Shown one piece after another: positions 8,199-17,448 of a stretch of DNA of 64,000 nucleotides; within the stretch, counting starts at the first letter, position 1; each line of letters starts with the position of its first letter. This stretch comes from an uncultured Clostridia bacterium (GTDB lineage: Bacteria > Bacillota > Clostridia > TANB77 > CAG-508): positions 1-64,000 of the forward strand of contig CANQGE010000004.1 in NCBI GenBank assembly GCA_947601495.1, written 5' to 3'. Position numbers and translations under genes: made by a program. Under the pieces are notes generated by a model that was not told the origin of the DNA, did not search any database, and saw nothing but the letters and a program-made list of their open reading frames with translations.

Positions 8199-10331
8199 CT
8201 GAAACATACAAGTGAAACAGAAAATGCAAATTTTAGATACAACATTTTAGTAACAATAGTATATGTTATAGGCATTATTATTTTATTCAGATTATTCAAC
8301 CTTCAAATTGTAAACGGTGCAGAATATAGAGAAAATTCAAACACAAGACTTGCCCGTGAAGCAAAAATAGAGGCTGCAAGAGGAAGCATTTTAGATAGAA
8401 GCGGAAATGTTTTAGTAAGCACAGAAATGAAGTTTTCTCTTGAAATGTATAAGGCAAAAACAGATGATGAGCAATTAAATAGTTCAATTTCCCTTATGAC
8501 ATCAATATTAGAAAACAATGGAAATTCTTATGTAGATACATTTCCAATAAGTATAGAGCCATTTGAATATCATTTTAATAGCGAAGAAGAACTTGCTGAG
8601 TGGAAAGAAAAATATGAAATTCCAACAACTGCTTCAGCAGAAGAGGCATTCTATTTATTTAGAGATAAATATAATATAAATAGCGAAGATGTTAAAGAAG
8701 TTAGAAGAATTTTAGCTATTAGATATGCAATTAGCACAATAGGTTATTCAACTACAAAATCAATGGAAATTTCAGATGAAATTTCAAGAAATGCAGCTGT
8801 TCAGCTTCAAGAGAACTCACAAAATCTTACAGGTATAAACATAGTTGTAGAGCCAATAAGAGTATATCACACAGGAACATTGGCATCTCACATTATAGGA
8901 TATATGGGAAGAATTTCAGCAGAAGATGAAAAAAAATTCGAAGAAGAGGGCGACGATTATGAATATGCTCCAGATGATAAAATTGGAAAAACAGGAATAG
9001 AAAGCGTTTTTGAAAAGTATTTAAGAGGAACAGATGGAACCAAGCAAATAGATATGTCTGTTGATGGAACTGTTACTGGTGAATATACTTCTCAGGAGGC
9101 GATAGGCGGTGCTAATGTAGTTTTAACAATAGATGCAAACCTTCAAAGAATAGCAGAAGATGCATTAGAGAGAAACATAATGAAAATAAGAGAAGGAGGA
9201 TTTGGTCAGGCCTTCCCAGCAGAAACAGGTTCAGTAGTTGTTACAAATGTTCAAACAGGAGAAATTCTTGCAATGGCAAGCTACCCAGACTATGAACCAG
9301 AGCTTTTCTATAACGGAATTTCTAAAACAAAACTAGATGAATATAATTCAGCCAAAGCAACATATAATAGAGCTGCACAAGGACAATATCCACCAGGTTC
9401 AATATTTAAAATGGTTACAGCAATAGCAGGTTTAGATTCTGGTGCAATTTCAGCAGAAGAAACAATTAATGATAATGGAAAATATATAGTTTCAGACGAT
9501 CCAGAATACAATAATCCAGCTTGCTGGTACTTCAACGATTATGGAGTAGGACATGGAAGGCTAAACATTGAAGGAGCTTTAATGAAATCTTGTAACTACT
9601 TTTTCTTTGAAGTAGGAAACAGAGTTGGAATAGATAACTTAGATGTATATGCAGATTATTTTGGACTTGGAAAGAAAACAGGAATTGAAATTCCAGAATC
9701 TCAAGGAACTTTAGCTTCAAGAGAAGTTGCAAAATCAAAAGGTGAGGTTTGGTCAAAAGCCTACACAGCTTCAGCTTCAATAGGACAGAGCTACAATGCA
9801 TTCACTCCAATACAAATGGCAAAATATATATCTATGGTAGCAAATGGAGGACATCCATTAGATTTATCAATAGTAAAAAATGTTATTAATTCAAATGGTT
9901 CACAAGTGTCTGATAATGAACTAAATAGCTATGTAAATAAAACGTTGGGAACACAAGCAGTTAGTATGGAAGATAGAAATATAAATCCAGAAATTATTGA
10001 AACAGTGCACAGAGGAATGAAATCCGTTGCTGAAGAAGAAGGAGGAACTGCCTACAACATATTTAGAGATTTTGAAATAGAAATCGGTGGAAAAACAGGT
10101 TCAGCAGAACTTTCAAACAATAAAGATTCAAAAGATGTAATAGCATGGTTTGCAGGATTTGCACCTTATGAAAATCCAGAAATAGCAATAGTTGTTATGG
10201 TAGAAAAAGGTGGTCATGGAAATTATACTGCAGAAGTCGTAAGAGAAATTATGGCAGAATATTTTGGAATGAATATGGAACAAGTATATGAAGATATGTC
10301 TGCTGTAAGTGAAGTAGAGTCATTTAGATAA
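8199..10331 (+). CDS. mrdA: Penicillin-binding protein 2 (elongasome transpeptidase)
   Basis: Frame extends upstream of the ORF-track ATG to CTG 8199 (LKHTSETENANFRYNILVTIVYVIGIIILFRLFNLQIVNG...ARGSILDRSGNVL). SD GAGGGTGA. Transpeptidase motifs GSIFK, SCNYFF and KTGS. Confidence 0.92.
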   Translation: MKHTSETENANFRYNILVTIVYVIGIIILFRLFNLQIVNGAEYRENSNTRLAREAKIEAARGSILDRSGNVLVSTEMKFSLEMYKAKTDDEQLNSSISLMTSILENNGNSYVDTFPISIEPFEYHFNSEEELAEWKEKYEIPTTASAEEAFYLFRDKYNINSEDVKEVRRILAIRYAISTIGYSTTKSMEISDEISRNAAVQLQENSQNLTGINIVVEPIRVYHTGTLASHIIGYMGRISAEDEKKFEEEGDDYEYAPDDKIGKTGIESVFEKYLRGTDGTKQIDMSVDGTVTGEYTSQEAIGGANVVLTIDANLQRIAEDALERNIMKIREGGFGQAFPAETGSVVVTNVQTGEILAMASYPDYEPELFYNGISKTKLDEYNSAKATYNRAAQGQYPPGSIFKMVTAIAGLDSGAISAEETINDNGKYIVSDDPEYNNPACWYFNDYGVGHGRLNIEGALMKSCNYFFFEVGNRVGIDNLDVYADYFGLGKKTGIEIPESQGTLASREVAKSKGEVWSKAYTASASIGQSYNAFTPIQMAKYISMVANGGHPLDLSIVKNVINSNGSQVSDNELNSYVNKTLGTQAVSMEDRNINPEIIETVHRGMKSVAEEEGGTAYNIFRDFEIEIGGKTGSAELSNNKDSKDVIAWFAGFAPYENPEIAIVVMVEKGGHGNYTAEVVREIMAEYFGMNMEQVYEDMSAVSEVESFR

Positions 10332-10358
10332 AATCGTTTAGATAAAAGGAGAAAAAGG

Positions 10359-10965
10359 ATGTTTAATAATATTAAAATTAGTCAAACAACAGAGGAAATA
10401 ATATTAACCATTAGTATCATTGCAGATATTGATGAAATATTAGAAGAATTAGATATAAAATTAATAAAGCTAAAGGATTTTTATCAAACTTCAACAATTC
10501 CAATGCGAATTACAGGAAAACTATTTACAGACTCAGAAATTGAAAAAATAAAAGAGAAAATAAATGCTGAAATACCAGTAGAAATAAAATTTGATAGTGT
10601 TTCAGAGTCTCTTCGGACTTCATGCAATTAAGAAAACATTTGAATCTGGAACAGACATATCAGAAACAAAATTTATACAAGGTTCATTAAGATGTGGCAG
10701 AAGAGAAGAATATGCTGGAAGCCTTGTTATATGTGGAGATGTTAATTCTGGAGCTGAAGTTATTGCAGGTGGAAACATAATGATTTTAGGAGCACTAAGA
10801 GGAGTTGCACATGCCGGAGCAAATGGAAACACTAAAGCAATAATATCTGCAAACTACATTGAAGTAACACAAATTAGAATAGCTAATATGGTTACAGAAG
10901 TTGCAGAGAAAACAGATAAATGTCCAATATGTAAAATAGAAAATAATGAAATTGTTATTATTTAA
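10359..10965 (+). CDS. minC: Septum site-determining protein MinC, split by +1 frameshift at CGG 10614-10616
   Basis: Frame 1 ends ...SVSESL-CGG-ACT-TCA-TGC-AAT-TAA. Skipping C gives SVSESLGLHAIKKTFESGTDISETKFIQGSLRCGRREEYAGSLVICGDVNSGAEVIAGGNIMILGALRGVAHAG (MinC C-domain). 607 nt minus 1 = 202 codons. Confidence 0.92.
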
Positions 10966-11023
10966 TAGTAAGTAAAAAAGCTATGAAGAATAAAAAAACT
11001 AGCTAAAAATAAACAAGGCAAAA

Positions 11024-11401
11024 TTAAATAATCAATAAACAAAGGGTTATGATTAAAATAAAATCATAACCTTTTTTGTTTTCAAGAAAATCAAACCCTA
11101 AATCTAAATTTTCCATCACACTAAGCAGATTAGCAATTTTTATGTATTTATCAAGCTTTTCTTTTTTACTTTCCTCTAAAAAAGGCTTTAGAGAATATAA
11201 AAGCTTGTTTCGAGCAGAATTTTGATTGTCATTTACTTTAGATAAAATATTTTTAATTTTTAAAATGGTGTCCACATCAAGAGAAAAATCTTGATTATCA
11301 TCAGGTGGAGTAGTTCCACCTGTGATATTATTTAAATCTATGTTTTTTTCTTTTAAAATATCTGAAAATTTATTTAAAACTTCTGAAAAATCCTCATTCA
11401 T
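11024..11401 (-). CDS. Small hypothetical protein (MNEDFSEVLNKFSDILKEKNIDLNN...)
   Basis: 125 aa; start overlaps the stop region of the small ORF upstream; C-terminus encoded inside a terminator-like hairpin. Confidence 0.65.
   Translation of the reverse strand: MNEDFSEVLNKFSDILKEKNIDLNNITGGTTPPDDNQDFSLDVDTILKIKNILSKVNDNQNSARNKLLYSLKPFLEESKKEKLDKYIKIANLLSVMENLDLGFDFLENKKGYDFILIITLCLLII
11041..11080. terminator. Bidirectional-looking terminator between minC and the convergent small ORFs
   Basis: AAAGGGTTATGATT-AAAATAA-AATCATAACCTTTTTTG. Confidence 0.7.
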
Positions 11402-11533
11402 CTATTTATTATCCTTATTAAGATTATCCTTTATATTTGAATTTTCTAAAATTTGTTTAGCCTTATAAATGTTTTTTTCTAATTCTTCTTTATCCATTTT
11501 AGATATGGCTGAAAGAAGTTTATTTATATCCAT
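11402..11533 (-). CDS. Small hypothetical protein MDINKLLSAISKMDKEELEKNIYKAKQILENSNIKDNLNKDNK
   Basis: 43 aa; stop abuts the start of the downstream ORF. An alternative TTG start at 11542 has a GGGGGT SD. Confidence 0.6.
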   Translation of the reverse strand: MDINKLLSAISKMDKEELEKNIYKAKQILENSNIKDNLNKDNK

Positions 11534-11885
11534 ATTATCCAAAACCAATTACCCCCTTACACAATATTACTATAATTATATGAGGCTTAGTTTTTAAAAT
11601 TGCAAGTATACTAAAAGTAATTTTAAGATTTGAAAAATCCATAATATAATCTAAAAAAATCTCGAAAAATAAGGATTTATAGAGCAATCTTTTCAGACAC
11701 ATTACAAAAATGCGTAAAAAAATAATTTTTTTTACGCAAGCAAATAAAAGCTAAGTTTATAACGAAAAAAACATATAAAAGTAATAAAAACTTTATAATT
11801 AGAGGTCAAAATCATCAAAAACAAGTTCCGTAAATGAATAGCTGTTAAACTATTGATAAATCAATAAATCTAGCAGTTTATGGTA

Positions 11886-11913
11886 TTGATTTCTCCTAAA
11901 ATATAAGTAAAAT
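11886..11913 (+). promoter_or_regulatory. Candidate promoter upstream of cassette 1 gene A
   Basis: TTGATT-16 nt-TAAAAT; the same arrangement recurs upstream of cassette 2 within a shared leader (AAAACAAGTTCCGTAAA, GGTATTGATTTCT, AATATAAGTAAAATTATAC, ACTGTAAGGAGTA). Confidence 0.45.
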
Positions 11914-11958
11914 TATACTTATAAAAAAAACACTATACTGTAAGGAGTAGTAAAACGT

Positions 11959-14900
11959 ATGAACAGGAATAAAATTCTAGAAAAACTTTTAGCAATGATG
12001 TTAATATTTACACTAACTTTTGCGAATTTTGCGCTTGTAACTAAAAGTTATGCAGCAAGTTTTGCAGAAGTTGTTTTTGGTGTTGGCAGTGATACCGGAA
12101 GCAAAAATGTTAGCTTTGATGCTTATTTTGAGGTGGAAGGAGAAAGAGGAACTTCGATTATTAGCGATGTAAATAACAAAGAGTTATTTATAAATACCAG
12201 CTTGAATGTGAAAAAAGAAGGATATTTGGCAAACGCTAAAGTAGAAATTGTTGGAGCAAATGATGAAGAGCTAAACTTTGATATAAGAGAAGAGATATCA
12301 GAGGAATCAGAAACACTTCAGGAAAATCAAGAAACAATTCCAGAAAACCAAGAAGCAGTTCCAGAGAATCAAGAAAGCCAAGTGGATTTAGAAAATCAAA
12401 ACGAGAATCCAACTGAAGCTCAAGAAACTTTAACTGCAGAAGAAATAAAAGAAATGGTAAATGGATTGTTAAGCACGCCTGAACAAAGTGAAGAAACAGC
12501 TCAAAGTGGTGAACCAGCAGAACAACTAAGATTAAACTCAGAAGAGCAAATCACACAGCAAAATCAAGAAGAAGAGCTACAAACTCAAGCTGAACAACAA
12601 GTAAGCAGTGAAGAGCAAGCAAATCCAAATCAACAAGTTGCTGAAGAACAAACAAACCAAGAGCAAGAAGTAAACCAAGAACCAGTAAACGAAGAGCAAA
12701 CAGAGGAGAAAGAAGAAAAAGTAACAGTTGAAGACTTGGTAGAAGAGCAAGAATATGTAGATGGTTTTGAAGATAACACTTTATACTTTAGCCAAATTAA
12801 AAAGGATTCAGAAATACTTTTAAGAATACCAATAGAATACAAAAACGAAGAATTCATAAGAGAAGAAAAAGCATCAGGAGAAAGTATAGTAAGATTTAGT
12901 GGAACATACGTTGATAAAGATGGAGATGAAACAGAAGTTGCAAAAGAAGTTAGTCTAGAAGTTTTATGGAAAGATGAAAGAGAAGCAAAATTAGAAGAAG
13001 AAAAAACAAAATACGTAACATACGAAGGTGGTTTAATATTCCAAACAGTTGAAAAAATAGATAGTAAAGTAGAAGAAGGAGAAAATACATTACCTGTTAA
13101 AGAAACAGAATTAGAAATAGATGTACCAATAATTAAAGACCAAAAGCCAACAAAAATAACAGTTGTTGCAAATTCAACAGAAGGAACAAATGGTTTAGAG
13201 GCAGGAGAAGTAAAATTTGGAGAAGACAACTGGGAATATAACGAAGAAGAAAACAAATTAAGAATAAAAGTAAACAATGAAAAACAAATGGTAGAAGTAA
13301 GCGAAACAGAAGGAGAATATTTACAAGAAGGAGAAAAGAAAGAGGAAGAAAGATTATATAATGGCTCAGGAGTAGATGAATATGTTGTAACATACACATA
13401 TGGAAATCTAGAAGTAGGAGAAGAGGAAAAACTAGAAGCAAAAACAAAAGCAGTAGCAAGAATGACAACATTAAGTGGTGTAGAGTCAGAAGAAAACAAG
13501 AATGTAGTTACAGATGAAAAAGAAAATACTTATGAATTAGAAGGAACAACAGGAGAAATAGTTTCTCTACATATTAATAATAATAAAGAAGAAATGAGCA
13601 AAGCATATGCATATGTAAACTATAACAATCCAGGAAGATATGAAACAGAAATGCCATCTGAAATGATAATAAACATATCATATAAAGATATAGTGGAAGG
13701 CATGGAAGTAAAAGACGAAGCAAGTACATATGTAGATAAAGCAGGAAATGTAATAGAAACAAATGATGTTTATTATAAAACAATAAGAGTAAGTAAAGAA
13801 AACTTTGATAAGATCTTAGGAGAGGCTGGAGAAATCAGAGTAAAAGATGAAGCTGGAAATATAATAAATGTAATAAACAAAGATTCAGAAGTAAATGAAG
13901 CAGGAAACATAGAAATAGGTTTTGGAGAAAGATATTCAAAATTAAATTTTGAAATAACAAAACCAGCAGAAGAAGGAAACTTAGTAATAAGCACAGTAAA
14001 AGCAGTAAGTGATGTAACTGTAGACAAACCAACATATGCAAATTTAGATAGAATAGTAACAAAATCAAGAATGGAAGCAAGATATAGCTATGTTGAAGAA
14101 CCAGTAAACATTGGAGAAGTAAGTGCAGAAACAAAACTTATAGATACAGTAACAGAAGCAAACTTAATTTTAGATAGAGAAAGCTTATCTACAATTGAAC
14201 CAAATACAGATGTAGAAATGAGAGTAGAACTTAATAACGCAAAAGAGAGCTCAGATGTATATGGTCATTCAGATTTTGAAATAGAATTACCAGAATATGT
14301 AGAAAACATAGAATTAACAAATGTAAACTTATTATATGGAGAAGGTTTACAACTAACAGGAAGCAGTGTTGAAGGAAGAATAATTAGATTCTCAATAGAC
14401 GGAAGACAAGATGGAATAAACTCTGGTGTGTTAACAAATGGAACAAATATAGTAATGAACGCAAATATAAATGTAAATATGTATGCACCAGCAAAGGAAG
14501 AAAAAGTAGTTTTAAGATATGCAAACTCAGAAGCAACAAATTACTATGCAAATGGAACAGTAAAAGAAGTTGGAATTGAATATTCAGCTCCAACTGGACT
14601 TGTTGCGGTAAACAGCATATCTAATTATGATGACCAAGGAACAGTTACAACATCAATTAGACAAGGTAAAAAAGAAGGAAAAATTGCAATATATGGTGGA
14701 CCAATAATAGCAAGAACAGAGCTTATTATAATGAACAACAACAGAAACAATGTTAGCAACATAAATATATTAGGAAGAATTCCATTTAAAGGAGTGAAAG
14801 ATTTAGTAAGTAATGAAGAATTAAAAACAACATTAAATTCAAACATTACTGGATTAATAGAATCAAATGAACAAAACATAGGAAGCTTCAATATTTATTA

Positions 14901-17448
14901 TTCAGAAAATGGAGAAGCAACAAGAGATTTAGAAGATGAAAACAATGGCTGGACATTAGAGCCAGCAGACTTAAATGCAGTTAAATCATATTTAATTGTA
15001 CCAACAGAAGATAATTATGAAATGGCAGAAAATGAAATTTTAAGATTTGCCTATAATTTTGCTATTCCCGAAAACTTACCACATAATGAATATGCATATG
15101 GAACATTTGGAGTATATTATAGAAACAATGCAGAAGTTGCAAGATCAAATGAATTTGAAGCTGCTGATATAGTTGGCTTAACAACAGGAGTTGGATCAGA
15201 ACTAGAAGCAACAATAAGCAAAGATGTTGAAAAAGTAAAAGAAAAAGAAGAATTTGCAGTTACAATTTCAGTATCTAACATTGGAGAAACTGTTGCTGAA
15301 AATGTAAACATAGAAGTTCCAATGCCAAACGGAGGAACATATTCACGTTATGAAATAGATGTAGATAATGCAACTATTAGCGAAGCACCAGACAAATTTG
15401 TGGCAACATTAGATAAAATGGAAATAGGACAAAATGTACAATTAAAAGTTTACTTAATAGCAAATCCATTAGTAAAAGCAGAAGGTAGTACAACTATTAC
15501 AAAAACAGTAGTTCCAACAGTTAACGTAACAGCAAAAGACCTAGAAACAGTTTTAACAAGAAGTACAGATGAAATTGAAATAGAATTTGCTGAGTTTTAT
15601 GTGGAGGAAGTAAAAACATATGAAGAGGAAATAGCAAAGAAAGGAAGTAGAGTTTCTTTTCGTACAACTGTTATAAACTCTTCTGTAGAAACAAAAAATA
15701 ATGTACTTGTAAAAATAGTATTACCGAAAGAATTTTCAATTGTAAGGTTAACAGAAGGGTATGAGTTTGATGAAGAAACAAGAACAGCTACATGGAAAAT
15801 AGATAGTATTAAAAAGCTAGATTATAGAGATTTCCGTTTAGATTTGTTAGTTGATACATATGATGAAGATATAGCAATGAAAGAAATACCAATGGTAACT
15901 ACTGTTAAAGCGGAAAATTCAGATGAATATAAGTCAAATGAATTAATAGTAAAGCTAGGAAAGCCAATACTTAAAATTACTCAAACTTCAGATAATGCAA
16001 ATGCATATTTAAAAGAAGGAGACCCAGTAAACTATACATTTGTTGTTAGAAATGAAGGTAGTGTTTATGCTGAAAGATTAGAAATAAAAGATGAAATTCC
16101 AGAAGAAGTTTTTATAACAAATGTAAATTATATAGTTGCTGGAAGAGAAGTAAATGAGACTGAACTTTTTAATGATAAACTTGATATAAGAGTAAACATA
16201 CCCGTTGGAGAAGATTGGATATTAAAACTTTCTGGTTTTGCTAGATCAATAAATGGTGCAGATGAAAAATCTGCAACAAATTATGCTGTGCTTTCCTCAG
16301 ATGAGATTGAAGATGTTACAAGTAATTCTATAACGCATATAATAGAATCTTCAACTTATGGTAATTCTATTCAAGAAGAAGCATCAAGTTCACCTTCAAA
16401 AAATTCTTTGAAACAATTACAATCAAAAACCTATAAAATATCTGGAACAGCTTGGGAAGATAAAAATAAAGATGGTATGAAAGGCTCAGATGAAAGTGGA
16501 GTTTCAAAAGTTAAAGCAAAATTAGTAAATAGTGAAACTGGTGAAGTTTTAAAAAGTGTAACAACAGATTCACAAGGTAAATATACATTTTCAGGAGTTG
16601 CAAACGGAAATTATTTAGTATTATTTGAATATGATACAACTAAATATAAAGTTACAACATATAAAAAAGAAGGTGTGGCAGAAAACAGTAATTCAGATGT
16701 TATTTCAACAACTATAGAAAGTGGTGGAAAAACAAAAGAAGGGGCTGTTACAGATGTTATAACTATTAATAATGGAAGTGTATCAGACATAGATTTAGGT
16801 TTAATGCTTTCAAAAGTATTTGACTTAAAACTAGATAAATATATTTCAAAAGTTATGGTTCAAACGTCAAATGGCACAACAACAGAAGAATATAATAATG
16901 TAGCTTTAGCCAAAACAGATATAGGCTCAAAATATTTATCTGGAGCAACTGTTTTTGTAGAGTATACTATTGTGATTTCAAATGTTGGAGATTATGCAGG
17001 ATATGCTAAAAAAATAATAGATTATGTTCCAGAAGGAATGGCATTTAACTCAACATTAGAAGCAAACAAAGAGTGGTATACAGGTTCAGATGGAAACTTA
17101 TATACAGATTTATTACAAAATAAAGAATTAAAACCAGGAAGCACGCAAACAATAAAACTGGTTTTAACAAAACAAACAACAGAAGAAAACATAGGTATTA
17201 TGAGCAATATGGCAGAAATATATGAAGATTATAATACTTATGGGGTAAAAGATATAAACTCAACGCCAGGAAACAAAATGCAAAGCGAAAACGACATGGG
17301 AAAAGCAGATATGGTTATAGGTGTTAGAACAGGTGAAGTATTTGTTTACATTTCTATAATTATAATGACGATTCTGCTTGGAGGCATAGCGGTGTTTGTG
17401 GTATATAGCAGAATTGCTATAACTAGAGGGAAAGGAGGTTTAATATGA
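11959..17448 (+). CDS. Giant surface protein A1 (DUF11-like repeats, SdrD_B-like domain, C-terminal TM)
   Basis: Signal peptide MNRNKILEKLLAMMLIFTLTFANFALVTKSYA; Q/E-rich segment; YKISGTAWEDKNKDGMKGSDESGVSKVKAKLVNSETGEVL (SdrD_B-like); TM VFVYISIIIMTILLGGIAVFVVY then RGKGGLI; paralogous to A2 and A3. Confidence 0.85.
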   Translation: MNRNKILEKLLAMMLIFTLTFANFALVTKSYAASFAEVVFGVGSDTGSKNVSFDAYFEVEGERGTSIISDVNNKELFINTSLNVKKEGYLANAKVEIVGANDEELNFDIREEISEESETLQENQETIPENQEAVPENQESQVDLENQNENPTEAQETLTAEEIKEMVNGLLSTPEQSEETAQSGEPAEQLRLNSEEQITQQNQEEELQTQAEQQVSSEEQANPNQQVAEEQTNQEQEVNQEPVNEEQTEEKEEKVTVEDLVEEQEYVDGFEDNTLYFSQIKKDSEILLRIPIEYKNEEFIREEKASGESIVRFSGTYVDKDGDETEVAKEVSLEVLWKDEREAKLEEEKTKYVTYEGGLIFQTVEKIDSKVEEGENTLPVKETELEIDVPIIKDQKPTKITVVANSTEGTNGLEAGEVKFGEDNWEYNEEENKLRIKVNNEKQMVEVSETEGEYLQEGEKKEEERLYNGSGVDEYVVTYTYGNLEVGEEEKLEAKTKAVARMTTLSGVESEENKNVVTDEKENTYELEGTTGEIVSLHINNNKEEMSKAYAYVNYNNPGRYETEMPSEMIINISYKDIVEGMEVKDEASTYVDKAGNVIETNDVYYKTIRVSKENFDKILGEAGEIRVKDEAGNIINVINKDSEVNEAGNIEIGFGERYSKLNFEITKPAEEGNLVISTVKAVSDVTVDKPTYANLDRIVTKSRMEARYSYVEEPVNIGEVSAETKLIDTVTEANLILDRESLSTIEPNTDVEMRVELNNAKESSDVYGHSDFEIELPEYVENIELTNVNLLYGEGLQLTGSSVEGRIIRFSIDGRQDGINSGVLTNGTNIVMNANINVNMYAPAKEEKVVLRYANSEATNYYANGTVKEVGIEYSAPTGLVAVNSISNYDDQGTVTTSIRQGKKEGKIAIYGGPIIARTELIIMNNNRNNVSNINILGRIPFKGVKDLVSNEELKTTLNSNITGLIESNEQNIGSFNIYYSENGEATRDLEDENNGWTLEPADLNAVKSYLIVPTEDNYEMAENEILRFAYNFAIPENLPHNEYAYGTFGVYYRNNAEVARSNEFEAADIVGLTTGVGSELEATISKDVEKVKEKEEFAVTISVSNIGETVAENVNIEVPMPNGGTYSRYEIDVDNATISEAPDKFVATLDKMEIGQNVQLKVYLIANPLVKAEGSTTITKTVVPTVNVTAKDLETVLTRSTDEIEIEFAEFYVEEVKTYEEEIAKKGSRVSFRTTVINSSVETKNNVLVKIVLPKEFSIVRLTEGYEFDEETRTATWKIDSIKKLDYRDFRLDLLVDTYDEDIAMKEIPMVTTVKAENSDEYKSNELIVKLGKPILKITQTSDNANAYLKEGDPVNYTFVVRNEGSVYAERLEIKDEIPEEVFITNVNYIVAGREVNETELFNDKLDIRVNIPVGEDWILKLSGFARSINGADEKSATNYAVLSSDEIEDVTSNSITHIIESSTYGNSIQEEASSSPSKNSLKQLQSKTYKISGTAWEDKNKDGMKGSDESGVSKVKAKLVNSETGEVLKSVTTDSQGKYTFSGVANGNYLVLFEYDTTKYKVTTYKKEGVAENSNSDVISTTIESGGKTKEGAVTDVITINNGSVSDIDLGLMLSKVFDLKLDKYISKVMVQTSNGTTTEEYNNVALAKTDIGSKYLSGATVFVEYTIVISNVGDYAGYAKKIIDYVPEGMAFNSTLEANKEWYTGSDGNLYTDLLQNKELKPGSTQTIKLVLTKQTTEENIGIMSNMAEIYEDYNTYGVKDINSTPGNKMQSENDMGKADMVIGVRTGEVFVYISIIIMTILLGGIAVFVVYSRIAITRGKGGLI

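Noticed and set aside
10614-10616. prfB-like programmed frameshift (internal SD plus slippery codon plus stop) as an explanation
   Set aside because: No shared upstream SD-like element or common slippery P-site codon among the five sites, and the stop is 9-69 nt downstream rather than in the A site; only CGGA is shared.
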